DNA of 64,000 nucleotides from Planctomycetaceae bacterium (lineage in GTDB: Bacteria; Planctomycetota; UBA1135; GCA-002686595), in NCBI GenBank assembly GCA_016125265.1, contig WGMC01000028.1, positions 48,700 to 112,699 on the forward strand, written 5' to 3'. The position numbers and the translations under genes are program-made. Positions 1 to 8,434 of the stretch are shown piece after piece (within the stretch, counting starts at the first letter, position 1; each line of letters begins with the position of its first letter). Below the pieces are notes generated by a model. It worked only from the letters and a program-made list of their open reading frames with translations. It was not told the origin of the DNA and ran no database searches.

Positions 1-468
1 CACACGGCGTACGCGCGCATGTCCACGACGGTGTTCGTCAACGAGGACAAGATCGACGACCTGGTGCTGCACGCGGATGGACACGGCTTCGTGTTCCTCA
101 ACCACACCGGCGCGGGCAACCAGGTGCGAGTGCGCTTCTTCGGGGACGTCCGCCTCGGCCTGAACCGCTCGATGCTGCACTGCGGCGCGGCCCAGTTCGG
201 TGTCACCGTCGGGTCCCACTTCAAGGGCGGTCAGGGCCTGACCACCCAGATGAATGGCTCCCAGGCCACTTCGCAACTGCCGTTCGCCCTGCCGCACACG
301 GGCAGCACGATCTTCGCTGCCATGCCGGCGCTCATCCAGAACGGGGCCCTCGCCGGGTCGGGCACGACCTTCTGGTCGAAGAGCAAGTGGAACACCGTCG
401 GTTACGTGCAGGTCCAGGAGCTTCCCAAGGGGATCTGGGTCACCCAGGACATGCCCGGCGCCTTCTGA
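1..468 (+). CDS. C-terminal part of an unrecognised protein (cut by window edge)
   Basis: The reading frame is open from base 1 to the stop at 466-468, so this is the 3' end of a longer gene. The ATG at 19 lies inside the open frame and has no clear ribosome-binding site, so it is probably internal. The visible 155 residues are rich in Gly, Thr, Phe and Asn, with alternating hydrophobic stretches that suggest beta structure (for example VRVRFFGDVRLGLN). There is one Cys, no membrane segment and no motif I recognise. A secreted or surface protein would fit the many secreted proteins nearby, but that is a guess. A strong hairpin follows the gene at 507-546. Confidence 0.6.
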   Translation, partial: HTAYARMSTTVFVNEDKIDDLVLHADGHGFVFLNHTGAGNQVRVRFFGDVRLGLNRSMLHCGAAQFGVTVGSHFKGGQGLTTQMNGSQATSQLPFALPHTGSTIFAAMPALIQNGALAGSGTTFWSKSKWNTVGYVQVQELPKGIWVTQDMPGAF

Positions 469-506
469 TCCCAAACCAATCGACTGGCGGGACCGCGCCC
501 GCCCGC

Positions 507-546
507 ACCGACCGCGTCACCCCCTCGGGGCTCTGGCGCGGTCGGT
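507..546 (+). terminator. Hairpin, probable transcription terminator
   Basis: Perfect 10-bp arms ACCGACCGCG (507-516) and CGCGGTCGGT (537-546) enclose a small inner CCCC-TC-GGGG hairpin. An overlapping alternative pair GACCGCGCC/GGCGCGGTC sits at 491-499/535-543. A short T-containing stretch follows. It lies between the partial first gene and the glycerol kinase, so it probably ends the upstream transcript. Confidence 0.55.
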
Positions 547-619
547 TGCATTTGAGGTGTGCCGCGGCGACGGGGCTGCGTAGGCTTGGGCTCGACCCAC
601 GGCCCCCTATCCCGACGAC

Positions 620-2080
620 ATGAGCCTCCTCGCCATCGACGCGGGCACCACCGGTGTGACCGCGCTGCTCTACGACGACCACTTGTCACCCCGATCGAGG
701 GCGTACCGGGAGTTGCCGCAGCACTATCCGGCCCCGGGTTGGGTCGAGCACGACGCCGACGAACTGCGCGGGGCGCTCGACGAAGTGTTGGCGGAACTGG
801 CGAGCCAAGGGGAGCTCGGCGATCTCTGCGCGGTGGGCATCGCGAACCAGCGCGAGACGGTTTTCGCCCTCGAGCGCGCGACCGGTCGGGCCCTGCGCCG
901 CGGCATCGTCTGGCAGGACCGCCGCACGGCGGCGCGCTGCCGCGAACTGGTGGCGCAGGGCGACGACGTCTGGTTGCGCGAGCACACGGGGCTGCTCGTC
1001 GATCCCTACTTCAGCGCCACCAAGATCGAGTGGATGCTGCGCGAGGACGCCGAACTCGCCGCCCGGGCCAGGGCCGGCGAGGTGGTGTTCGCCACAGTGG
1101 ATGCGGTGGTGCGCGAGCACCTCGCCGGAGATCGGCGCTGGTGCACCGAACCGACCAATGCGTCTCGCACGCAGCTCTTCCACATCGACGAACGCCGCTG
1201 GGACAGCCGGGCCCTTGCGCTGTTTGGACTGCGCGCGGAGTGGCTGCCCGACCTGCAAAAGTCCGGGGGCGATTTCGGCGCGATGGACACGCGTCACCTC
1301 GGGCGGGCCGTGCCCATCCGGGCGATGCTCGGGGACCAGCAGTCGGCGCTCTTCGGGCAGGGCTGTTGGCGCGCGGGCGAGCTGAAAGCGACCTACGGCA
1401 CGGGACTGTTCGTGCTCTTGAACGCCGGCGCGAAGCGGCCCGCCTCGCGGGGCGGCCTGCTCGTGACACTTGCGGTGGATGGGGCGGGGGAACCGTGTTA
1501 CGCCCTCGAGGGAAGTGCGTTCCAGGGCGGCTCCATCGTGCAGTGGTTGCGCGACGAGTTGGGGCTGCTCCCCGACGCAGCGGCGTCCGAGGCGCTGGCC
1601 CGCGAAGTCGACGACTCCGGCGGAGTGGTGCTGGTGCCCGCCTTCACGGGCCTGGGCGCGCCCAACTGGGCGCCCGACGCGCGCGGCGCCCTGTTGGGGC
1701 TGACGCGCGGCACACGGCGCGCCCACCTGGTTCGCGCGGGACTCGAAGCCATCGCCTTCCAGGTGGTCGAATTGGTGGAGCTGCTGCGCGAGAACTCCGG
1801 GCTCCCCATCGAACGCATGCGCGTCGACGGCGGCGCCGCGGCCAACGATCTTCTGATGCAGATCCAGGCGGACCTCGCCGCACTCGACGTGGAACGTCCC
1901 GCGGACCTGGACGCCACCGCGCGGGGGGCGGCTATGCTCGCGGGACTGGCGGTTGGCCTCTGGCCCCGGGCCGACGCGCTGCCGCGCACGGACACCCGCG
2001 CGTTCCGGCCGGGGATCGAGGCATCCCACCGGGAGCGTGAGTTGGCCCGCTGGCGCGCCGCCGTCCAGCGTGTGCTGTGA
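620..2080 (+). CDS. glpK: Glycerol kinase
   Basis: Cytoplasmic FGGY-family kinase, 486 aa, a usual length for glycerol kinase (about 500). It phosphorylates glycerol to glycerol 3-phosphate using ATP. The N-terminal phosphate loop is DAGTTGVT. IANQRETVFAL and GIVWQDRRTA are close to the GlpK substrate and catalytic region. TYGTGLFVLLN, FTGLGAPNWAPDARG and VDGGAAANDLLMQ are the C-terminal ATP-binding and domain-closure segments. The ATG at 620 puts the phosphate loop about 7 residues from the N terminus, as is normal. No glycerol facilitator or glpD lies beside it, so it stands alone here. A related FGGY sugar kinase is possible but fits the motifs less well. Confidence 0.92.
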   Translation: MSLLAIDAGTTGVTALLYDDHLSPRSRAYRELPQHYPAPGWVEHDADELRGALDEVLAELASQGELGDLCAVGIANQRETVFALERATGRALRRGIVWQDRRTAARCRELVAQGDDVWLREHTGLLVDPYFSATKIEWMLREDAELAARARAGEVVFATVDAVVREHLAGDRRWCTEPTNASRTQLFHIDERRWDSRALALFGLRAEWLPDLQKSGGDFGAMDTRHLGRAVPIRAMLGDQQSALFGQGCWRAGELKATYGTGLFVLLNAGAKRPASRGGLLVTLAVDGAGEPCYALEGSAFQGGSIVQWLRDELGLLPDAAASEALAREVDDSGGVVLVPAFTGLGAPNWAPDARGALLGLTRGTRRAHLVRAGLEAIAFQVVELVELLRENSGLPIERMRVDGGAAANDLLMQIQADLAALDVERPADLDATARGAAMLAGLAVGLWPRADALPRTDTRAFRPGIEASHRERELARWRAAVQRVL

Positions 2081-2099
2081 ATAGCCAGCCCGCGCGCGC

Positions 2100-3524
2100 C
2101 TAGCCCGTCGCGGCGAAGGGGTGTCGCACGGCGTGCTCGCGCCCCGCTTCGGGCCACGGGATCAGGGCCGTGCAGCCGTCGGGCCAGCGCACCTGGGCCG
2201 CCTTCGCTGCGCGCGCGGTGCCCAGTCCGAAGTGGGCGACCGGTTCCTGTTGGCACAGGTATCCGGAGCCGCCGCACACGACCCGCGTCATCACACCCTC
2301 GTCGGTGAAGAGCTGCACGAGTGCGCCGCGCGCCGGCGCGCCCGCGCGCGTGCGCGGCGCGAACCGGATCCAGCCGTGCTCGCGCCGGCGCGCGCGGAAC
2401 AGCGCGAGCGGCTGGGGTTCCTCTTCGCCGTGGCACACGAGCAGTTCGAGGCAACCGTCCCCGTCGATGTCGGCGACCACCGCGCCGGTGCCGAAGCCGC
2501 CGGGCAGCAGCGCCGCGCCCGGCGACAGTTCGTGCCAGCCATCGCCGTGGCGGCGGAACAGGCGGTTCGGCTCACCCAAGCGGTTCAAGAAGAGCTCCTC
2601 GTGGCCGTCGTTGTCGAAGTCGGCGACCACGGCCGTGCGCACTCGGCCGGGCGCACCCAGGTCGAGCGGTGTGCGGTCCCGGAAGTTGACTCCGGGGAGC
2701 TCGGGCACGAAACAGCGGTTCGGCGTCTGCCAGCCCGCAAGCACGATTCCGAGGGCGCCCGCTCCGGCGTCGAATGCCGCTCCGCCGCGGCACGCACCGC
2801 GGGGGTCCGCCACGCCGGCGATGGACGCAACTTCGCGGTAGCCGCCGCCGGGCTCGGCGACGAAGAGGAGGTTGGGCCCGTTCTCCGTGCCGATCAAGAG
2901 GTCGCTGCCCGCGGAGAGCAGTGGCCCCACCAGCACCGTGCGCGCTTGGGCAACGCGCGCGAGCCCGAGGCTTGGGCCCAGATCGACGAGCTCGTCCTCG
3001 CCCTGGTTGCGGTAGAGGCGCAGGGGACCGCCGTGGTTGGCCACGCAGAACGCGTAGCGGCCGTTGCCCTCGCGGTCGACGGCACCCGCGGAGCGCCCGG
3101 CGAAGTAGTTGGCGGCGGCGCGGTTGTGGGGCAGCTCGAAGAGGTCGCGCCACAGGCCATCTGTCAGATCGAACCAGCGGTCCGCCAAGCGCTTCGGGCC
3201 GGAGAAGCGGTCCGTGTTCACCACGTAGAGCTCTTCGCACCCGTCGCCGTCGCTGTCCCCCGCGGCCATGCCGATGGCCTGGCGCGCCACGTCGGCGAAG
3301 TCGTCGTCGGCCTCGTCCACGAGGCGGCGGCCGTCGAACCGCAGGAGCCGGTTCGCCCCGAGGAACCCGGCGACGGCCAGCGCGCGTTGGCCCGTGCCGA
3401 AGGGCTCGCACACCGCCGCGCCGTAGTGCAGCGCCCGGTGGTTGTCGGGAAGCAGATGGGAGATGTCTTCGAACACGGGGCGCGCCGGGGCCGGGCACGG
3501 CCCGCCCTCGAGGCCGCCGAGCAT
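2100..3524 (-). CDS. FG-GAP/VCBS repeat protein of the CRTAC1 (ASPIC/UnbV) type
   Basis: About 474 aa from the ATG at 3524. An upstream in-frame ATG at 3758 would overlap the divergent gene and add a low-complexity Arg/Pro stretch, so it is rejected. Repeated calcium-loop motifs of the FG-GAP beta-propeller are visible: GDSDGDGCEELYVV, ADFDNDGHEELFLNR and ADIDGDGCLELLVC. The C terminus (HGWIRFAPRTRAGAPARGA ... PVAHFGLGTARAAKAAQVRWPDG) is the ASPIC/UnbV domain. Such proteins are usually extracytoplasmic. No clear signal peptide is visible at this start, so the N terminus may be mis-called or export unusual. The function is unknown; carbohydrate or protein binding is a typical family guess. It is convergent with glpK (19 bp gap). 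Confidence 0.8.
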   Translation of the reverse strand: MLGGLEGGPCPAPARPVFEDISHLLPDNHRALHYGAAVCEPFGTGQRALAVAGFLGANRLLRFDGRRLVDEADDDFADVARQAIGMAAGDSDGDGCEELYVVNTDRFSGPKRLADRWFDLTDGLWRDLFELPHNRAAANYFAGRSAGAVDREGNGRYAFCVANHGGPLRLYRNQGEDELVDLGPSLGLARVAQARTVLVGPLLSAGSDLLIGTENGPNLLFVAEPGGGYREVASIAGVADPRGACRGGAAFDAGAGALGIVLAGWQTPNRCFVPELPGVNFRDRTPLDLGAPGRVRTAVVADFDNDGHEELFLNRLGEPNRLFRRHGDGWHELSPGAALLPGGFGTGAVVADIDGDGCLELLVCHGEEEPQPLALFRARRREHGWIRFAPRTRAGAPARGALVQLFTDEGVMTRVVCGGSGYLCQQEPVAHFGLGTARAAKAAQVRWPDGCTALIPWPEAGREHAVRHPFAATG

Positions 3525-3747
3525 GCCAGATCCCCCGAGACGGGCGCCAGGCCCGCGTCGGGCGGGCGGACCGGTGGGGAGCGGACCGCGGGACCGGTAG
3601 GCGCAGGGGCGCCAACGGCGCGCCGCCCGCCCGCTCCATTCCGAAGCGTGACCGGGGCGATACCCAGGAGGCGGTCCGGCGGCGCTGCGGGGCGCTCGCT
3701 TGGCCGTATGCTGCGCGAGCACGCCCGCGGGGCGATTCGCTGCACCG

Positions 3748-4788
3748 ATGTCCGACACCGTCGCACGCCCCCTCCTGCTCCAGGGCAGTGGCCTCTTTGG
3801 CCCCGCCGAACTGCGCCGGCTGCTGCAGGCCGAATTCGTGCGCGCCCGCCGGCACGGCTTCCCGCTGAGCTGCCTGGTCGTCGGGGTCGACCGTCTGGGG
3901 GCCCTGCACGACCTCTACGGGCGGGAGTCCAAGCTGGAGATCCAGCGGTCGGTGGGGGCCGTGCTGCACTCGGACCGCCGCATGAGCGACCTCCTGGTGC
4001 CCCTGACGGACGACCGGCTCGTGATCCTCGTGCCGCACGCATCCCTGGAGGGTGTGCGGACGCTGGTGCGCCGCCTGCAGCGCCGCGCGCGTCGGCTGCG
4101 TTTCGAGGGGGAGAGTCGGGCGCTCGAGATCACGCTCAGCGTCGGCTTGGTGCAGGGCCGCGGGGACGAGCTCGTGGACGTGGAAGCCTTCCTCGACGCT
4201 GCCGCAAAGGCGCAGGCCACCGCGAGCCAACTGGGCGGCGACCGCGCGGTGGAGGGGCGGCCCCACGTGCCCAAGCCGGCGCGCCCCAGCGGGCCCCGGG
4301 GCGACGAGACCCTGGCGGACCTCGCCGATCGGCTCGCGGCCAGCGGCGCGGGCGCTTCGCTGATCTCGGCGCTGTTCGAGCTTCTGGGCGATCGCGAACG
4401 GGCCCAGGGCCGTGCCGCACCGTCCGGTGCGCCGCCCGGCGCTGCGCCGGCGGCTCCGCAGACACCGGTGAGGCCGCCGCTGCCACAAGCCGCTCCCCAG
4501 GCAGTGCCCGCGGCCGCCACCGACCGCCGCGACGATGCGCTCGAACTGCTCGAGCGCCGCATGGGCAAGATGGCGGAGCTGCTCGAGCGGGTCGAAAGTT
4601 CCATCGCCGCCCTGCAGGGCCAGCGCTCGGATCCGGGTGTGGCTGCGCCGGCGGTGGCTGCGCGTATCGAAACCCTCGGCGCCCTGCGCGAGGAGTTGAT
4701 GGGCCGCATCTTCGAGGCCAACGTGGCCCTGCGGCGCGAGGTGGACCAGCGGCACGGACCGGGGCAAGCCGACCAAACGGCTCCCTAG
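3748..4788 (+). CDS. Degenerate GGDEF-domain protein with C-terminal coiled coil
   Basis: 346 aa. Residues about 20-150 have the fold pattern of a GGDEF domain: PLSCLVVGVDRLGALHDLYG, then SDLLVPLTDDRLVILVPH where the GG(D/E)EF signature should be, then ALEITLSVGLVQG and DAAAKAQATASQLGGD. The signature reads PLTDDR, so diguanylate cyclase activity is very unlikely; a sensory or scaffold role is more plausible. Residues about 150-260 are Pro/Ala-rich linker. About 265-300 (LELLERRMGKMAELLERVES) is a predicted coiled coil. A TATGCT hexamer sits at 3707-3712, 35 nt before the ATG. It lies 39 bp upstream of the MamK-like actin gene on the same strand, so co-transcription and a filament-partner role are possible (inference). 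Confidence 0.75.
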   Translation: MSDTVARPLLLQGSGLFGPAELRRLLQAEFVRARRHGFPLSCLVVGVDRLGALHDLYGRESKLEIQRSVGAVLHSDRRMSDLLVPLTDDRLVILVPHASLEGVRTLVRRLQRRARRLRFEGESRALEITLSVGLVQGRGDELVDVEAFLDAAAKAQATASQLGGDRAVEGRPHVPKPARPSGPRGDETLADLADRLAASGAGASLISALFELLGDRERAQGRAAPSGAPPGAAPAAPQTPVRPPLPQAAPQAVPAAATDRRDDALELLERRMGKMAELLERVESSIAALQGQRSDPGVAAPAVAARIETLGALREELMGRIFEANVALRREVDQRHGPGQADQTAP

Positions 4789-4827
4789 ATCGCCGTTCCG
4801 CGGCGAAATGCATAGGAGAGATACGAC

Positions 4828-5901
4828 ATGACAGAAGCTCAACCCAAGGACAAGAAGACCCGCGGCGGCGGTGTGTTGCACCTCGGCATCGACCTCGGCA
4901 CCTCGCGCACGTCCGTCAGCGCCAGCAACGGCATCCGCGAGACGGTGGCGTCGTACGTGGGGTATCCCAAGGACGTGGTGGCGCGCAAGTCGCTGGGCAA
5001 GGACATCCTCTACGGCAACGAAGCGATCGAGCGGCGGCTCTCGCTGGACCTCTACCGGCCGCTTGCCAAGGGTGTGATCAAGAGTTCCCTCGACGGCAAG
5101 GAGGGGCAGGACGACGCCGCGGGCAACCTGCGCGCCGCCCGCGACCTGATCGCGGAGATCGTGCGCCGCGCCCGACCCAAGGCCGACACGCTGGTGTACG
5201 CGGTGATCGGCGTGCCGGCCCAGGCCAGTGTGCAGAACAAGGAGGCGATCCTGTCGGCGGCGCGCGACTCGGTCGATTCGGTGATGTTGTGTTCGGAGCC
5301 GTTCGCGGTGGCCTATGGCCTCGACATGTTGGACGAGGCGCTCGTGATCGACATCGGCGCCGGAACGGTGGACCTCTGCCGCATGCACGGCACGATGCCG
5401 GAGGATGCCGACCAGGTCACCATGACCACCGCGGGCGACTTCGTGGACGAGCGACTGGCCGCGCTCATCAAGGAGAAACACCCGGAAGCGCAGTTCTCGA
5501 TGCAGATGGTGAAGTCCATCAAGGAGCGGCATGGGTCGGTGCTCGAGGGCATGGATCCCGCGATCGTCGAACTGCCGGTGGCCGGAAAGCCCACACCCTT
5601 CGACTTGGCGCCGCTGATCAAGAAGGCGTGTTCGGAGATGATCCCGCCGATCGTCGAAGGCCTCGCCGGGTTGATCGGCAGCTTCGACCCGGAGTTCCAG
5701 GACCGGCTCAAGCAGCGTGTGTTGCTCGCGGGCGGCGGCAGCCAAGTGAAGGGGCTCGACACGGCGATCGAGCGGCACATGCGCGAGCGCCTCGGCTCCG
5801 GCCGTGTCGTGCGCGCCGAAGAACCCCAGTACGGCGGTTCGAACGGCGCGCTCAAGATCGCCGAGGACATGCCCGACGCCTATTGGGAACGGCTGCGCTA
5901 A
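4828..5901 (+). CDS. MamK-like bacterial actin
   Basis: 357 aa, the size of MamK (about 350). It belongs to the actin/Hsp70 ATPase superfamily. The phosphate-1 loop is GIDLGTS (20-26), the catalytic Glu lies in SEPF (E157), the second nucleotide motif is DIGAGTVDL (175-183), and the adenosine motif is AGGGSQVKG (301-309). From memory of Magnetospirillum MamK, long stretches match the family rather than MreB: VGYPKDV, AVIGVPAQAS, GYGLD-like AYGLDMLD, EDADQVT, DERL, and YW near the C terminus. MamK forms filaments that position magnetosomes, but no other mam-type gene is in the window, so here it is a filament-forming actin of unknown cargo. The start is well supported by AGGAGAG just upstream of the ATG. 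A C-terminal tail beyond YWERLR is absent. Confidence 0.85.
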   Translation: MTEAQPKDKKTRGGGVLHLGIDLGTSRTSVSASNGIRETVASYVGYPKDVVARKSLGKDILYGNEAIERRLSLDLYRPLAKGVIKSSLDGKEGQDDAAGNLRAARDLIAEIVRRARPKADTLVYAVIGVPAQASVQNKEAILSAARDSVDSVMLCSEPFAVAYGLDMLDEALVIDIGAGTVDLCRMHGTMPEDADQVTMTTAGDFVDERLAALIKEKHPEAQFSMQMVKSIKERHGSVLEGMDPAIVELPVAGKPTPFDLAPLIKKACSEMIPPIVEGLAGLIGSFDPEFQDRLKQRVLLAGGGSQVKGLDTAIERHMRERLGSGRVVRAEEPQYGGSNGALKIAEDMPDAYWERLR

Positions 5902-5956
5902 TGGCTGCGGGGGCGCCGCGCAGCACTCGCGCCCCAGGCCGCGCCGGCTTCGCGCC

Positions 5957-6913
5957 ATGATCCAGTTTGCCGTGGTGCGGGAGGACCCCGCCGTCGAGTT
6001 GGAGCTGGTGCGGCGCGCCTGTGCCACGCGGGTGTTGCTCGTGGCGTCGGGGGGCTGCACCGCGCTCGCGCTGCGCGCGCAGCATCCGGAGTTGCAGCTC
6101 GTGCTCGTCGACCCCAATCCGCACCAACTGCGGTTGGTGCGCGCGAAGTTCGAGGCATTGGAGACGCTGCAAGGCCAAGAGCTCCTGCGCGCCTTCAACG
6201 TGGAGGCGACGGATCCTTCGGGCCTCTGCCAACGGGGCCGCTTCGAGGCCCTTTTCCGCGCGCTGCGGGACTTCCTCGACGCGTTCGTCGTACGGCGCGA
6301 CGAGCTCGAGGCGTTTCTTCGCGGCGCTGCGCGCGGCACCGACGGACCCATGCGCTGGTTCGCGGATCCACTTTGGACGGTTGCCTTCGATCTGCATTTC
6401 TCCGACCGGCTGTTGCACGCGCTCTTCACGCGCGCTGCGACGCAGCACACCGAACCCGGCAGCTACCCCGTCTACTTCCGCCGGGCCTTCGAGGAACTGC
6501 TCCTGGCCCCGGACTCCGGCCGCAATCGGTTCTTGCACCACGCGCTCCTGGGGACGTACTTGGACCTGCCCGGGGCTCTGCCACCCTACCTGGGCACTCG
6601 ACCGCGCGTTTCGGACATCGAACTCCGCGAAGGCACCGTAGACGCTGCACCCGACCTAGCCGACTTCGATCTGGTGGGGCTCTCCAACGTGCTCGACTGG
6701 ATGGACCAGCCCGCGTGTGCGGCCCTGGCGCTGCGCTTGGCGCGAGGTCTGCGGTCCGGAGCGTGGGTCGTCTTCCGGCAACTTGGGGCCGGCGCGCAAC
6801 ACTGGAAGCACTTTGCGGAACACTTCGAAGCGCCGCCCGGCTTGGGGGACGAACTGCTGGCGATGGAGCGCAGCGGCTTCTACACCCGCGTCGTGGCCGC
6901 GAGGAGGCGATAA
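5957..6913 (+). CDS. DUF3419 (BtaA-like) S-adenosylmethionine-dependent 3-amino-3-carboxypropyl transferase
   Basis: 318 aa from the ATG at 5957. The N-terminal Rossmann-like segment (VLLVASGGCTALALRAQHPE, then LVLVDPNPHQLRLVRAKFEAL) is the typical DUF3419 signature. LSNVLDWM near the C terminus is the second family motif. Known members (BtaA) transfer the aminocarboxypropyl group of S-adenosylmethionine to diacylglycerol in betaine-lipid synthesis. BtaA proteins are somewhat longer and a BtaB N-methyltransferase is absent here, so the acceptor is uncertain. Only 4 bp separate it from the diiron oxidase gene that follows, and a GNAT-like gene overlaps that one, so the three probably act together. 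The gap from the MamK-like gene is 55 bp. Confidence 0.7.
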   Translation: MIQFAVVREDPAVELELVRRACATRVLLVASGGCTALALRAQHPELQLVLVDPNPHQLRLVRAKFEALETLQGQELLRAFNVEATDPSGLCQRGRFEALFRALRDFLDAFVVRRDELEAFLRGAARGTDGPMRWFADPLWTVAFDLHFSDRLLHALFTRAATQHTEPGSYPVYFRRAFEELLLAPDSGRNRFLHHALLGTYLDLPGALPPYLGTRPRVSDIELREGTVDAAPDLADFDLVGLSNVLDWMDQPACAALALRLARGLRSGAWVVFRQLGAGAQHWKHFAEHFEAPPGLGDELLAMERSGFYTRVVAARRR

Positions 6914-6917
6914 AGCG

Positions 6918-7646
6918 ATGGAGCAACTCATGGACACGGTCGACGCGGCGCGCGAGCGCTACCTGCGCCGCGACAATCCGTACTTCGAAGCCCTGCAAAA
7001 CGGCGAGTTCGCGCGCGCGGACTTCGTCGAGACCCAGGTGCAGTTCTACTTCGCGGTTGTGTTCTTCAGCCGCCCGATGGCGGCGGTTGCGGCGAAGATC
7101 CCCCAGGCCGCGCGGCGGGTCGAAGTGCTGCGCAATGTCTGGGAAGAGCACGGCGAAGGCGACGCCGGTCTGACCCACGGGGCCACGTTCCTCGAGTTTC
7201 TCCGAAGGATCGACGGCCTCGAACCGAAGGATGTGGACGCTCGGGCGCTCTGGCCGGAAGTGCGCGCGTTCAACACGGCCCTGGTCGGCGCGTGTGTGCT
7301 CGACGAGTACCTGGTCGGAGTGGCTGTCCTCGGCATGATCGAGCGGATGTTCGCGGACATCTCGCAGTGGATCGGAGCGCTGGTGGTCGAGCGCGGCTTC
7401 CTGCAACAGGACGAGCTGGTGCACTACAAGCTGCACGCCCAACTGGACGTGCGCCACAGCGCGGATTTCTTCGACGTACTCGCCGCGCCCTGGGCCGCGG
7501 GTGAGAGTGAGCGGTACGCGATCCGCCAGGGCCTCGAGCTGGGCGGCTATGTCTTCGATCGCCTGTACCGCGACCTGTTCGCGGCCCGTGGGCGCCGACT
7601 TCTGCGCGACCCGGCCGTGCGCGGTCTGCCCCACAGCCGATCGTGA
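6918..7646 (+). CDS. Haem-oxygenase-like diiron oxidase (HDO/CADD/PqqC-like fold)
   Basis: 242 aa, the usual size for the iron-containing redox enzyme family. The complete HDO metal-ligand pattern can be read: E80-x6-H87 in EGDAGLTH, E142 in GMIER, and H173-x3-D177-x2-H180 in HAQLDVRH. Members of this fold (for example UndA, SznF, CADD, BesC types) use O2 for oxidative cleavage or N-oxygenation of amino- or fatty-acid-type substrates. The protein is all-helical by pattern and cytoplasmic. The ATG at 6918 follows the previous stop by 4 bp. The stop overlaps the next gene's GTG as GTGA, a sign of translational coupling. TenA-like thiaminase is less likely because the diiron ligands are intact. 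The substrate cannot be told from sequence. Confidence 0.78.
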   Translation: MEQLMDTVDAARERYLRRDNPYFEALQNGEFARADFVETQVQFYFAVVFFSRPMAAVAAKIPQAARRVEVLRNVWEEHGEGDAGLTHGATFLEFLRRIDGLEPKDVDARALWPEVRAFNTALVGACVLDEYLVGVAVLGMIERMFADISQWIGALVVERGFLQQDELVHYKLHAQLDVRHSADFFDVLAAPWAAGESERYAIRQGLELGGYVFDRLYRDLFAARGRRLLRDPAVRGLPHSRS

Positions 7647-8428
7647 GTCTCGAGATTCGTTGTCTCGACGCCGACAGTGCGCAGGAGTTCGCCGCAGGCC
7701 TCTCCGCGTTGGAACGCGACGTCTGGTATCCGCTCGGCGCCGATCGTTTTCGCATCGACCACGGCCGGCGTTACACCGCCTTCTTCGAACGGCTCGGCGA
7801 GGTGCATGTGCACCTCGCGCTCGAAGCGGAGACCGTCGTCGGTGTCCTGGTCGCGGTGCTGCGGCGGTCGCCGTTCGACGGGCGGGACCTTTGGTATCTG
7901 GCCGACCTCAAGAGCCGCGGCGAAGGTGCGTCGGTGACGGCGTCGCTCTGGGGCGCGTTCCGCGACCGGGCGGGCGCGGGCCGGGGTTTCGCGGTCAGCA
8001 TGGACCCGGCGAGCGGAACGAATCGGCTCGTGCACATGGCCGTGCGCAGGCTTCGGCCGCGGCCCGCGGCCCTCGCGCGGCTCCAGTTCCACTTCCTCGA
8101 CGCGGAGGGGGCGGAGCGCGCGGTGCGCGAGCTCGAGCCGCTGCTCGGCGCGGTTTCGTTCGTCGACCTGAGCGGCGCGAAGGACCTGCGGCTCGAGTCC
8201 ACCGGCCGGCCTTGGCCTCTCCTGCACGCCCAGTTCGGGCCGTGGGCGCAAGGCGATCGGCCTCTTCTCGGCGCGCGCCGAGGATTCGCGCACGCGTTCT
8301 GCGCGGTCGAGGGCAGCCAGTTGGCGGCGCAACTCCACTCGATCGCACCCGTCGCCGCACGCGCGACGCTGTTGGCGCACGGACTCGGACTGGAGGAAGT
8401 CGGCGCGCCGCTCACCGGCGACATCTGA
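7643..8428 (+). CDS. Acyltransferase-like protein (GNAT fold suspected)
   Basis: 261 aa from a GTG that overlaps the previous stop (GTGA). The sequence has alternating strand/helix segments that resemble a GNAT N-acyltransferase, with a VVGVLVAVL strand, a WYLADLKSR strand and a second half of similar composition. The usual acetyl-CoA loop (Q/RxxGxG/A) is not clear, so the family call is weak. There is no signal peptide or membrane segment. The close coupling to the BtaA-like and diiron oxidase genes suggests one pathway in which an amino-acid-like product is built, oxidised and acylated (inference). A convergent sulfatase-like gene ends 6 bp downstream. Confidence 0.5.
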   Translation: MSLEIRCLDADSAQEFAAGLSALERDVWYPLGADRFRIDHGRRYTAFFERLGEVHVHLALEAETVVGVLVAVLRRSPFDGRDLWYLADLKSRGEGASVTASLWGAFRDRAGAGRGFAVSMDPASGTNRLVHMAVRRLRPRPAALARLQFHFLDAEGAERAVRELEPLLGAVSFVDLSGAKDLRLESTGRPWPLLHAQFGPWAQGDRPLLGARRGFAHAFCAVEGSQLAAQLHSIAPVAARATLLAHGLGLEEVGAPLTGDI

Positions 8429-8434
8429 CGGCGG

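Noticed and set aside
3525..3758. Longer start at 3758 for the FG-GAP protein gene
   Set aside because: The added sequence is low-complexity and would overlap the divergent GGDEF-like gene start.
2572..6450. Very long open frame on the minus strand, and similar ones at 10117-13299, 12573-15224, 28522-31236, 35290-37611, 42343-45132 and 50001-52259
   Set aside because: They lie antisense to clearly real genes, have no domains and an Arg/Pro/Ala/Gly composition typical of GC-rich shadow frames.
3748..8428. A magnetosome gene island around the MamK-like actin
   Set aside because: No other mam or mad gene type can be recognised among the neighbours.
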